In this document: in pieces, positions 24,779-33,358 of the stretch | How positions within the stretch are numbered: the first letter of the stretch is position 1 | How the letters are laid out: each line of letters begins with the position of its first letter | Source: Planctomycetota bacterium | GTDB taxonomy: Bacteria > Planctomycetota > UBA8108 > JACQVS01 | Assembly (NCBI GenBank): GCA_028280485.1 | Contig: JANQLS010000202.1 | Coordinates: 1 to 64,000, forward strand | Direction of reading: 5' to 3' | Length of the DNA: 64,000 nucleotides | The notes under the pieces: model-generated | The model's input: the letters and a program-made list of their open reading frames with translations, nothing else | Databases searched by the model: none | Told to the model about the DNA's origin: nothing | Made by a program: the position numbers and the translations under genes

Positions 24779-26455
24779 TCAAGTTTCAGGAATGTCCTTT
24801 CGGCGAGTCGGAAAGCGTTGCACGATTGGAAACTTTCTCCCTGGTCCGAATGCTTTAGTGGTTATTCGTATACCTGGAGCCGCTTGCTGCCTCTTGTATT
24901 CGTTGAGGTTCACCAACCGGAGCATCCTTTCAACGGTTTCGGGATCGTAACCGAGATCGATAATTTCATCGGGAGATTTCCCCTTTTCCACATAATTGAA
25001 AAGGATGTCATCTAAAACTTCGTACTCAGGCAGGCTATCCTGATCGACCTGGTCGGGTCGGAGCTCAGCTGAAGGAGGTTTTTCGATAACCGAAACGGGG
25101 ATGACTTCTCGGCCTCTCACCTCATTGATCTGACGACACATATCGTAAACCAAAATTTTGGGTACATCGGAAATCACGGCGAGCCCTCCGCACATATCCC
25201 CATAGAGCGTGCAGTATCCGACGGCCAATTCTGATTTGTTTCCCGTCGTCAATAAGAGAGCGCCCAACTTATTCGACATCGCCATCAAGATCAGCCCGCG
25301 GCTTCTCGCTTGAAGGTTTTCTTCGGTGACGTCTTCAGGTAAATCTTTGAAAGCGGGTTCAAGAGTTTTAAGAGCCGAAGAAAAAATCGATTCGATGGGA
25401 AGGCTCAGATACTGAATACCTAAATTCTTGGCTAAAAGCTCAGCATCGGTCTTGCTTCCCTCGGATGAGTATCGAGAGGGCATCGAAACTCCGATGACAT
25501 TTTCAGCTCCTAAAGCTTCTTGAGCTACAACGGCGACGAGCGTCGAATCAATCCCCCCACTCAATCCGATGACGGCTTTTTTAAATCCGGTCTTCCCCAA
25601 GTAATCCTGAGTTCCTAAAACCAATGCTCGATACGCTTCTAATGCATCCCCTTCTCGAACGGCTTCGATCGGTGAGGGTAAGGCGCTCAAGTCGACAGAG
25701 ATTCGCTCCTCCTGAAATTTCTTACCCTGAACGATCAACTGACCTTTACGATCAAAGATAAGACTCTCACCATCGAAGACCAAAGTGGTGTTGCCTCCCA
25801 CCAGGTTACAGTAGATCAATTCGACGGCATGTTTTTTTGCTAAGCTCGCGAGCATCTCTTGCCGAAAGAGCCCTCGGCCGATGGAATAAGGGGATGCCGA
25901 AATGACGATGAGAAGATCGGCTCCTGCTTGGGCGAGTTCTTGAATGGGGTCTCGCTGGTAGAGTCGCTCCGGCCAAAATCCTTCTTCGTTCCAAGCATCT
26001 TCACAAACGGCAAGGCCGAGCTTCCTGCCCCGAAATTCCAAGACTTGATGGGCGCTACCTGGTTCAAAGTAACGGGCTTCATCGAAAACATCATAGGTCG
26101 GTAATAGAGCTTTGTGTTGACGCCCGACGACCTTTCCCTCTTCGATAAGAATGGCTGAATTATAAATGGGTTTTCCGTAATCGACCTGTTGTCGCCGAGT
26201 CAGGTTTCCCAGAATGATCGCGGTTGAATGGCCTTGAGTTAACGCGACCACTCGATCTTCGTAGGATTCCGCGCTCGCAATAAAATCTTCTCGCTCCAAC
26301 AAATCTTCAGCAGGATATCCAGGAAGAGCTTGTTCAGGAAAAATCAATAAGTCGACTCCTTGATCGAGGGCCTCTTTGTAGGCCTGTTCAAGCAATCGGA
26401 AATTTCCTTCAAAATCTCCTACTGTGGTATTGATCTGTGCTAAGAGAACTTTCAT
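24779..26455 (-). CDS. nadE: Glutamine-hydrolysing NAD+ synthetase
   Basis: A 558-residue two-domain enzyme. The N-terminal nitrilase-fold glutaminase carries Glu in 'FPEQALPGYP', Lys in 'HKALLPTYDVFDEARYF' and Cys in 'LAVCEDAWNEEGFW'. The C-terminal synthetase carries the PP-loop 'GLSGGIDSTL' and the later 'TTGNKSELAVGYCTLYGDM'. It makes NAD+ from deamido-NAD+, ATP and glutamine-derived ammonia, in the cytoplasm. The ORF track begins at a TTG 13 codons earlier; I place the start at the ATG at 26455 because the family begins 'MKVLLAQ'. No operon partner is evident. Confidence 0.95.
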   Translation of the reverse strand: MKVLLAQINTTVGDFEGNFRLLEQAYKEALDQGVDLLIFPEQALPGYPAEDLLEREDFIASAESYEDRVVALTQGHSTAIILGNLTRRQQVDYGKPIYNSAILIEEGKVVGRQHKALLPTYDVFDEARYFEPGSAHQVLEFRGRKLGLAVCEDAWNEEGFWPERLYQRDPIQELAQAGADLLIVISASPYSIGRGLFRQEMLASLAKKHAVELIYCNLVGGNTTLVFDGESLIFDRKGQLIVQGKKFQEERISVDLSALPSPIEAVREGDALEAYRALVLGTQDYLGKTGFKKAVIGLSGGIDSTLVAVVAQEALGAENVIGVSMPSRYSSEGSKTDAELLAKNLGIQYLSLPIESIFSSALKTLEPAFKDLPEDVTEENLQARSRGLILMAMSNKLGALLLTTGNKSELAVGYCTLYGDMCGGLAVISDVPKILVYDMCRQINEVRGREVIPVSVIEKPPSAELRPDQVDQDSLPEYEVLDDILFNYVEKGKSPDEIIDLGYDPETVERMLRLVNLNEYKRQQAAPGIRITTKAFGPGRKFPIVQRFPTRRKDIPET

Positions 26456-26987
26456 AGAGGCATTAGATTGATAAGAAGGGTGAACCAAAGCCAAAGGATG
26501 CGGGAGAAGAGTGAAGCCCCTTCGCCAGACTGATGACTTTGGATTTTGAGAGTTAAGAGAAAGAATTTGCGCAGGGCTCGGTAAAGAAGGACGCTTCCTC
26601 TGGGATTCCCGAGTACAGCCACAAAAATATCATGACTCCCGGGGAAGTTCGAGCACACGGGACAGAGAACTCAAGAAAATTGAGGATTCCTAAAATAGCC
26701 GATAATTATTTCCTGCTGAATCAATAGATTTAGTTACGAATTCTTCCCCTTGGAGGAACTACTTGATTTGGATTCCTCCTTCAAAGCCTCCCTGATTCGA
26801 TTTATACTTTCATGGGTTCTCCCGATAGCCATGAGAACTCCTGTGGTTAAATCATGTGGTTAAATACAGCACAAGCATTGTAAACTCTCAGTGGAAGCAT
26901 TTTAGATTAACCACAACGATTTGAGATCTTTTCGATTCGCAAATGAGTTTTTGATCCTCAATGATCAATGTAACAAGGACCCCCATC
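26456..26987. other. Divergent intergenic region between nadE and a lipoprotein gene
   Basis: About 530 bp shared by two divergent genes, so it should hold both promoters. It contains two direct TGTGGTTAAAT repeats (26842-26852, 26855-26865) and one inverted ATTAACCACA (26906-26915). A GGAGGAA/TTCCTCC inverted repeat lies at 26752-26779. No gene is supported; the minus ORF at 26452-26658 is a weak candidate without recognised features. Confidence 0.5.
26842..26915. promoter_or_regulatory. Candidate operator: three TGTGGTTAA-type sites
   Basis: TGTGGTTAAAT occurs twice in tandem (13-bp period) and once inverted (ATTAACCACA) within 75 bp, some 75-145 bp upstream of the lipoprotein start at 26988. 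The clustering suggests a transcription-factor site array; the factor is unknown. Confidence 0.3.
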
Positions 26988-28592
26988 ATGACTGCTACCC
27001 GGTATCCCTGGAACCGAAAATTAGTGACTCACGCCCAAACATGGATTCTCATGGGGGTCATCATCATCGTCCTCAACTCTTGCCAAACCGCAGGAGAGGG
27101 AACCGTCGTCACGAGCTCTCCCGAACCGACGGCTAATGAAAAACAAGCCACCGCTCCAGAGGGAAAAAAGAAGACTCAAGGGAATAAGAAAAAATCGATC
27201 ATCCCTGAAGTTCCGAAAGATGTCCCTCCCGTGGATGTGTCGATGTACGTCAACGAAAATAACACGATCTCAGAAAACATGGCTGCCATCGGGGATGTGA
27301 TGCGAGCGATCGAGGGAGAATTTGGCGCTCGCCTACCTCCTGAAGATGATCCACGACGAAAGCATCCTCTCTTTGCTCGGTTTTACTCCACTCGAAACAA
27401 AATATATGAACTCTACTCTGAGGGTGAATTCACTTTAGATCAGCACATGGAGCTGTGTAATAACCTTCAACGCTTCGGCCTCTTCTTCAACGAACTGGCA
27501 ACTCAACACTGTGAACTCTTTATCGCCCACGAAGAAAGTGAAAAAGATCGTCAAACGAAAACCAATGCGATCGGAGTTCTGGCCTCGCTTCATTTAAAAG
27601 CTCAACGATATAAAGATGCCGCCGAAATCTATCGTCAATACATCGATCGTGAGTGTAGCTTAGAACGTCAAAACGAACAATTAGAACGCCTCCCCCCTGA
27701 ATGCCGAAAGTTGATCACGTACAACTTGCCCTTCGTTCTCCATCGCATGAAGGATACCGATGCGATGGAACAATTACTGGAAGAAGTTTGGGCTTACGGA
27801 TACGAGAAACCTCAGGACACCTTTTATTTAAGGTCCTACCTCCTCCAAGATCTTTGGAGCACAGGAAATCTCGATAGCATCGATCGACTCACCAAAGAGA
27901 TCCTTAAACTCAAGATTTGGGGAAAAAATAAAGCACCTTCAAATAATGAAGGTCTCGTCGCTGCTGCTTTGAGCGCGCGTGCTCGCTTACTCTATCTGAG
28001 AAAAGGCTGTTATAAAGCTCGCTCCGTTTATTTGGATTACGAATTTGATAACGGCGAGATCAAGCCCGAATGGCATCAGGATAATATCAAAATCCCCGTC
28101 GCGGCACTCTGCCAAAAAGCCCCAGCGGTCAACATCAAGGAATGGGTGAACAATAAAAAGCCTCAAGTTCTTCCCGGAAAACCCAAATTAGACCTCCCCA
28201 TTCTTCTTCACATGGTGGATGCCCAATTTCCAGCCTCCCTGGTCACCCTGAAGTTCATCAACACTTTAGCGAAGGATTTCGAGGGAAAAGCGCAGGTCAT
28301 CAGCCTCGTAAAACCGAGTAATAAATTCTTTAACTCCGTGACGATGAAAAACGAGGAAGATCTCGATGCTGAGGGTTTCAAAAAAGCATTAATGGCTTTT
28401 TGTAAGGATGCCGACATCACTCAACCGATCTCGGCAAGTGAGGTGGAGCCCGTTCTCAAAGGATACTTAGCGACTCAGTTCTTTCCGACGATCGTTCTCA
28501 TCGACAAAGAAAACACCATCGTCGCCTACTCGGCGGGACTCCCCTACGATGAAGGTTGGAAGGTTTTACTGGAATCGATGACCAAGAAATGA
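26988..28592 (+). CDS. Lipoprotein with C-terminal thioredoxin-like domain lacking CxxC
   Basis: A 534-residue protein. The signal peptide ends in a lipobox-like 'VLNSC', so it is probably a lipoprotein. A Lys/Glu/Pro-rich linker follows, then a helical repeat region (about 85-390, TPR-like, 'HLKAQRYKDAAEIYRQYID'). The C-terminal domain (about 400-534) has a thioredoxin-like layout with 'FFPTIVLIDKENTIVAYSAG', but the position of the CxxC active site reads VDAQFPAS, so redox activity is unlikely. I prefer the ATG at 26988 over 26961 because AACAAGGA lies at good spacing before it. It is convergent with lysC. It may act as an envelope scaffold. Confidence 0.65.
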   Translation: MTATRYPWNRKLVTHAQTWILMGVIIIVLNSCQTAGEGTVVTSSPEPTANEKQATAPEGKKKTQGNKKKSIIPEVPKDVPPVDVSMYVNENNTISENMAAIGDVMRAIEGEFGARLPPEDDPRRKHPLFARFYSTRNKIYELYSEGEFTLDQHMELCNNLQRFGLFFNELATQHCELFIAHEESEKDRQTKTNAIGVLASLHLKAQRYKDAAEIYRQYIDRECSLERQNEQLERLPPECRKLITYNLPFVLHRMKDTDAMEQLLEEVWAYGYEKPQDTFYLRSYLLQDLWSTGNLDSIDRLTKEILKLKIWGKNKAPSNNEGLVAAALSARARLLYLRKGCYKARSVYLDYEFDNGEIKPEWHQDNIKIPVAALCQKAPAVNIKEWVNNKKPQVLPGKPKLDLPILLHMVDAQFPASLVTLKFINTLAKDFEGKAQVISLVKPSNKFFNSVTMKNEEDLDAEGFKKALMAFCKDADITQPISASEVEPVLKGYLATQFFPTIVLIDKENTIVAYSAGLPYDEGWKVLLESMTKK

Positions 28593-28633
28593 TTCTTCTT
28601 CGTTAAAAGCAAAACAAAGATCAGTTTTTAAAC

Positions 28634-29983
28634 TTAATTTTTGAACAATGCATCGTGAAGGCATTTGATCGCCTTCCTCGAATATTCTTGACCGGTGATG
28701 AAGCTAAAATTAATTCGCGTTGCTCCGTAGGAGATCATATCTACTGGTATCGCCTCTTCGTGAATGATCTCAAGCACCTTAGCTGCGATCCCCCGCCTTT
28801 CTCCTAACAGTTGCCCCACGACACTCACGATACACTTATCCCCCTTCACTTCGACCTCTTCACTGAACTCTTTTAGCTTTTTAACAACGGGATCGAGGTC
28901 TACATTTTGGTCGGTGCTCATCGAAACACTGACTTCAGATGTTGCGATCATATCGATGATGACTTTGTGATCGGAAAAGACATCCGAAATTTTCTTCATA
29001 AAGCCATATTGATCTAACATGGGGCTGGCGATCACATTCACCACCACCACATCCTTCTTAGCGGTGACGGATTTCAGGGTTAGATCTTCCGCCCCTAAGG
29101 ACTCGACGATTTGAGTGCCTTCGTACTCAGGACGATTCGTATTGAGGACGCGAATTGAAATTCCATGTTGTCGAGCCGGATTCATGGTTGAAGGGTGAAG
29201 CACTTTAGCTCCATAAAAGGCAAGCTCACTTGCCTCTTTGAAGGATAACTTTTTCAAACAATAAGCATCTTCGACAATGCGGGGATCTGCCGTGAGAACG
29301 CCATCCACATCGGTCCAAATTTGAATTTCTTCAGCCCCTAAAGCTGCACCGAACAAAGCCGCTGTATAATCACTCCCACCTCGCCCTAAGGTGGTGATAG
29401 CAGTTCGCTCTTTGTCGATTTGACACTTTCCAATGTATCCCGTGATCACCGGAACCTTATCGATTCCAGTCAAGGCCTCTTGAATGCGTCTTTCGTAGCC
29501 GGGTAAAGGTTTGGCCCCCCCGAAATTATCATCGGTAATCATACCGATGTCAGGAGCTTCAAAAGCTTGAGCCGGAATCCCGATGGAATCTAAATGAGCC
29601 GCAACGATTCTTGAGGAGAGGCGTTCACCGAAGGAAACAAAATAATCCATCGTTCGAGGGGTGCATTCTCGAATGAGCCACATCCCGCGATTCAAGTCTT
29701 CAAATTCTTTGAACAGCGGCTCGACGAGATCTTCTGAAAGTGAGAGATCTTTCAAGATTTCGCGGTGAACGTTCAATATTTCTTCGCGCTTGGCGGCAGC
29801 TTCAACTCGCTTCGATGGTTGAAGAAGAAGTTCCTTAAGAGCAAAGAACTTGTTAGTAATCCCGCCGACAGCCGACACCACCACTGCGGGAGAACGGTCG
29901 AGATTGGCTTTTACAATCTCGGCTACTCGCCTAATCTGATTCGCATTTCCAACTGAGGTGCCCCCAAACTTCATCACGATCAC
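28634..29983 (-). CDS. lysC: Aspartate kinase
   Basis: A 449-residue monofunctional aspartokinase. It has the N-terminal 'VMKFGGTSVGN' kinase motif, 'TTLGRGGSDYTAALFGAALG', 'IWTDVDGVLTADPR' and two C-terminal ACT domains (about 305-449, with 'ITGQEYSRKAIKCLHDALF'). It phosphorylates aspartate as the first step to lysine, threonine, methionine and diaminopimelate; the ACT domains imply feedback control by end-product amino acids. The start is GTG at 29983, giving the family-typical 'MIVMKFGG'; the in-frame ATG at 29974 is the alternative. Single gene, 42 bp from the convergent lipoprotein gene. Confidence 0.95.
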   Translation of the reverse strand: MIVMKFGGTSVGNANQIRRVAEIVKANLDRSPAVVVSAVGGITNKFFALKELLLQPSKRVEAAAKREEILNVHREILKDLSLSEDLVEPLFKEFEDLNRGMWLIRECTPRTMDYFVSFGERLSSRIVAAHLDSIGIPAQAFEAPDIGMITDDNFGGAKPLPGYERRIQEALTGIDKVPVITGYIGKCQIDKERTAITTLGRGGSDYTAALFGAALGAEEIQIWTDVDGVLTADPRIVEDAYCLKKLSFKEASELAFYGAKVLHPSTMNPARQHGISIRVLNTNRPEYEGTQIVESLGAEDLTLKSVTAKKDVVVVNVIASPMLDQYGFMKKISDVFSDHKVIIDMIATSEVSVSMSTDQNVDLDPVVKKLKEFSEEVEVKGDKCIVSVVGQLLGERRGIAAKVLEIIHEEAIPVDMISYGATRINFSFITGQEYSRKAIKCLHDALFKN

Positions 29984-30129
29984 GGTTCGAAATCTCCAGC
30001 ATTCACGATTTAAATATCTTATAGGCTCACTCGATCGACCTCAGGAAGAGGGAATGGGATCGAGGAACAGAAAGTTGTCAGGAATTTGATCTGTCTCAAT
30101 CTGGAGGGGTTTCACGACGCCATCCTGAG

Positions 30130-31236
30130 TTAAGACAGAAAAGGCAATTCTACAACTTTCGCGACAAGATTTCCGCTATCTCCCGACAATTCTGTGTCGG
30201 GTTTTGCTGCTTTTCTCGAAAGCATCGCTAAGCCGACCCAGCCCAACTGGGGCGAACGGATCCAGGTCGACACTTGGCCAGTCTCTTTCTCTTCCAAATA
30301 CAATTTGTCCTGCGGCCGAAGGTGAGTCTCGGCAGGTTCTTCTTCTTTCCCCGCATTGTTGAGTCCTTCAATTGGCTGAATCCCCCTCAAAAGCCGATTG
30401 GACTGCCCGTACGTTCTCATTCTAGCCACAACTTCCTGACCTACATAGCATTTTGTGTAATCTAAATGAGAAGTCAGGTGGGCATCGGCAGGAAAGTGAT
30501 CTTCCGTAAAATCGATACCCATGATGGCTTTTCCGCTTTCAACCCTAAGGATTTCACTCACTTGAAGACCGATAGGGCTTCCGTCTAAAGCTTGGAGGGA
30601 TGAGGAGAAGATTTGAAAAAAGACCTCTCCCTGATCGGGGGAAGCGAGCACTCGAAATCCAGGCACTCGAAGGTTTTCATCCTTAAGCAACGTTAGTTCC
30701 CCACCTTCATATGTGGCATTGGATCTGCGAAGCGAATCCTGAGGTAGCTCTAAATTCTCGGTGAAAAGCTCTAAACATCGGGCAGCTTGAGGACCGTAGA
30801 GGCCGACCTGAATGAATTGGGAAGTGACATCCACGACCTCGATATCACTTAAAAATGCGTATCGATTTAATGACTTTAAAAACTCTTCACAAATGGGCTC
30901 TTCAAAATAAAGCGTAGCCTCGGTGCCCGACTCCCTAAAGAGGTTAAATCGGCCAAGGATTTTACCTTTGGCCGAAAGAAACAAGCATCTTTGCCCCTCG
31001 TTATCACCTAAGTCTTTTAACAGGTTTGAAAAAATCCCTTCCATGAATTCGAAGAGGTTTTCCCCCGTTAATTTCAATACCCCTTGATACGAAGCATCGA
31101 TCAAACCGACGGCTTTAGTAATCGCCTTATATTCATATTCAAGACTGGTGTAAAGCTGAGCGCGCTCTTGACCCAACCAGGTCGAATACTCAAGCCCTGG
31201 GGTTTGGTAAAAAGAATTGAATGGACTTTTGGACAT
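30130..31236 (-). CDS. YgfZ/GcvT-like folate-binding protein
   Basis: A 368-residue member of the YgfZ/GcvT tetrahydrofolate-binding fold. The family signature KGCYxGQE is present as 'TKCYVGQEVVARMRTYGQ' near residue 260, with the Gly before Cys missing. 'GIDFTEDHFPADA' precedes it, as in relatives. YgfZ supports Fe-S cluster enzymes with folate; true GcvT belongs to glycine cleavage, but no gcvH or gcvP is nearby, so the YgfZ-like assignment is preferred. The ORF track starts at a TTG; the ATG at 31236 ('MSKSPFNS') is more likely. Confidence 0.8.
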   Translation of the reverse strand: MSKSPFNSFYQTPGLEYSTWLGQERAQLYTSLEYEYKAITKAVGLIDASYQGVLKLTGENLFEFMEGIFSNLLKDLGDNEGQRCLFLSAKGKILGRFNLFRESGTEATLYFEEPICEEFLKSLNRYAFLSDIEVVDVTSQFIQVGLYGPQAARCLELFTENLELPQDSLRRSNATYEGGELTLLKDENLRVPGFRVLASPDQGEVFFQIFSSSLQALDGSPIGLQVSEILRVESGKAIMGIDFTEDHFPADAHLTSHLDYTKCYVGQEVVARMRTYGQSNRLLRGIQPIEGLNNAGKEEEPAETHLRPQDKLYLEEKETGQVSTWIRSPQLGWVGLAMLSRKAAKPDTELSGDSGNLVAKVVELPFLS

Positions 31237-31659
31237 CGAAAAAAATCTCGTGCACAAGGTTAGTAAATGGAAGAACGTTCAATTTTCAACGTTCAATATC
31301 GAAGTAAAACCCTCGCTGCACCTTAAAAACAGTTTACGCCAGAGAAGCCCGAAGCTTTAGCGAGGGATATATGAACGTTCCACATTCAACTTTCAACGTT
31401 CAACATCGAACAATAATCAATATTGCTCCTAAAATGGAGTATTCGCTTAGTAAGCCCGGAGCGTAAGCGACGGGATCAAATGAACGTTCAACCTACACCG
31501 GTCACCACAAAATCCCAATTGTGTTTCACGCCCCTGGACTGACTTTATGGGCTTCAAATTGAAGGGATCCATTCGTTTTGAATGCGAATTGTTCTTTTAG
31601 TTAGATCGACTCTAAACCCACTTATTCGCTTCGTACGGCTCGAAGGTCGAGCCTACCTA
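31237..31659. repeat. Composite repeat block left of mqnC
   Basis: No gene. The block contains repeat A at 31345-31368 and repeat B at 31452-31476 in the same orientation, 107 bp start to start. Each is followed within a few bases by GAACGTTC, part of a GAACGTTCAACATCGAA-like element that also occurs at 31273-31303 and 31393-31410. A matching A-B block in the same orientation lies right of mqnC (33045-33187). Confidence 0.8.
31345..31476 (+). repeat. Repeat A (31345-31368) and repeat B (31452-31476), direct pair
   Basis: A contains CCCGAAGCTTTAGCGAGGGA and B contains CCCGGAGCGTAAGCGACGGG. The two align over their whole length (AAGCCCG.AGC.T.AGCGA.GGGAT), so they are variants of one family. 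Both read plus here. Confidence 0.88.
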
Positions 31660-32829
31660 CTAAATCGAACTCACACTCGCCTTCGGTGGATTCTCAAGCC
31701 TCTTATAAGCTGCGTTTCTCTTTACTGGAGTAAAGCCAAACTCTTCAGCAGTTTTACGAAGAAGTTTTTCGGTAGCTTCGTGTTGGGCTCCGGCTGGAGA
31801 GATCACATTCTCTTCGATCATGACGCTACCTAAATCATTGGCGCCATACTTTAATCCGAACTTCCCTTCCTCCAAGCCTTGAGTCAACCAAGAGACCTGT
31901 AAGTTTTTGATGTTGTCTAAAAACAAGCGCGAAATCGCCATCCAACGCAAGTATTCCGGGACGGGCAAGCGATCAGGAATGATGCGCCCTAAGGGAGTGT
32001 TATCGGGTTGAAAGGTCCAAGGGATGAAAGAGATAAAACCACCCGTTCGATCCTGGAGATCGCGAATTTTTTCTAAATGTTGAAAGCGTTGGAGTTCGGT
32101 TTCTCCCATCCCGATCATCATCGTTGCAGTGGTGGGAAGCTCCACTTCGTGAGCGACTTCCATCACGTCTAACCACTCTTGGGAGTTCACTTGGCTTCGA
32201 CGTTTATTGCGAATGGCGTCCACCAAGATTTCTCCTCCTCCACCGGGCATCGAATCGAGGCCCGCATCCTTCAAGGCGGTAAGAACTTCACGATAAGACT
32301 TTGAAGTCACCTGGGAGAGTCCCCAAATTTCGGTCGGAGAAAAACAGTGCAAGTGGACTTCAAACTTCTCCTTAAGTTGTGAGAGAAGGTCCGTGTACCA
32401 ACTCAAGGGTAAATCAGGGTGCAAGCCACCCTGCATAAGGACACCACTGCCCCCCACTTCTAAGGTTTCGCGTACCTTTTCGAAAATCTCATCAAAGGTG
32501 TGAACGTAACCTTCAGGATCACCGGGCTTACGATAAAACGCACAAAACGCGCAGACGCAAGTACAGATATTCGAATAGTTCACATTGCGATCCACGACGT
32601 AAGTCACCACTCCATCGGGGTGGAGTTTCTGACGTAATTGGTCGGCTAACTCAAAAATTTCCTCGTTAGAAAGATGGAAATCTCCGTTCTCATCGCGCCC
32701 CGCTACCAGCGCCCATTCTTGAAGACTCAAGCGCTCAAACCGAGAAAGTTTCTGCTTGAGGCTATCCAGGCTAGGAAGCTGGACATCTTGAACGGCTGAC
32801 TCTAAGGATCGATCTTGTGAACAGATCAT
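31660..32829 (-). CDS. mqnC: Cyclic dehypoxanthinyl futalosine synthase (radical SAM)
   Basis: A 389-residue radical SAM enzyme. The cluster motif CxxxCxxC appears as '[12 protein letters not shown]' near residue 73, with the aromatic-rich ending typical of MqnC. '[20 protein letters not shown]' and the C-terminal '[20 protein letters not shown]' agree. It cyclises dehypoxanthine futalosine in the futalosine route to menaquinone. MqnE is the main alternative, but the motif order and C-terminus favour MqnC. No other mqn genes are in the window. The gene is bracketed on both sides by the same direct composite repeats. Confidence 0.9.
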   Translation of the reverse strand: MICSQDRSLESAVQDVQLPSLDSLKQKLSRFERLSLQEWALVAGRDENGDFHLSNEEIFELADQLRQKLHPDGVVTYVVDRNVNYSNICTCVCAFCAFYRKPGDPEGYVHTFDEIFEKVRETLEVGGSGVLMQGGLHPDLPLSWYTDLLSQLKEKFEVHLHCFSPTEIWGLSQVTSKSYREVLTALKDAGLDSMPGGGGEILVDAIRNKRRSQVNSQEWLDVMEVAHEVELPTTATMMIGMGETELQRFQHLEKIRDLQDRTGGFISFIPWTFQPDNTPLGRIIPDRLPVPEYLRWMAISRLFLDNIKNLQVSWLTQGLEEGKFGLKYGANDLGSVMIEENVISPAGAQHEATEKLLRKTAEEFGFTPVKRNAAYKRLENPPKASVSSI

Positions 32830-33044
32830 AATGCTTAATTACTTGGTTCTTTGATTTGAATAACACAATGGAAAGGGACGGGGGATTGAGGGGCGTTCGC
32901 CCCCAGTAGCAAACCCCTGATTCTAACCGAAATCATAATGAATTGGGGCCCCAAATCAAGTAACCGGAATTTCACCCGCGAATTCACCGAAAAGGCCAGG
33001 AAAGTGGGAGCACCGATCCGCCCCAAATACAATATTCGCAAGGG

Positions 33045-33187
33045 AAGCCCGAAGCTTTAGCGAGGGATCAGATGAACGTTCAACATCGAATTATTTGCCT
33101 TCCCAACAAACCTACAATTTTCAAAGCTTTAAGTAGAAAATTAATCCTCAGTATCCCTTAGTAAGCCCGGAGCGTAAGCGACGGGAT
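33045..33187 (+). repeat. Repeat A (33045-33068) and repeat B (33163-33187), direct pair
   Basis: Same family, order and orientation as the pair at 31345-31476, placed on the other side of mqnC, about 1.7 kb away. Confidence 0.88.
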
Positions 33188-33274
33188 CGAAAAAACGTTC
33201 AACGTTCAGCATCGAACAATTTGCCTTCACAACGCTTCTTTGAAGTTCAGAGCGTTGAGGCCGCTTCACCCCAC

Positions 33275-33322
33275 AAAAAAAAAGCTCGCCCTCAGTCTTC
33301 ACAGAAGACTGAGGGCGAGCTT
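33275..33322 (-). terminator. Rho-independent terminator of the PPIase gene
   Basis: A perfect 19-bp stem, AAGCTCGCCCTCAGTCTTC / GAAGACTGAGGGCGAGCTT, with a 3-nt loop. On the minus strand it is followed by a T-run (the A-run at 33275-33283 on the plus strand). It lies 37 bp past the PPIase stop. Confidence 0.93.
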
Positions 33323-33358
33323 GGATTCTCAGAAAGAAATCAGACTTATTAGCCAGTC

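Larger units (their letters stand above)
32830..33358. repeat. Composite repeat block right of mqnC plus terminator
   Basis: No gene. Repeat A at 33045-33068 and repeat B at 33163-33187 lie in direct orientation, 118 bp start to start. Each is followed by an AACGTTCA...CATCGAA element and then a shared TTTGCCTTC. A strong hairpin at 33282-33322 ends the PPIase gene. Confidence 0.8.

Noticed and set aside
31237-33358. CRISPR array
   Set aside because: Repeats recur, but with irregular units and spacing of about 110 bp, interspersed with a gene and without cas genes.
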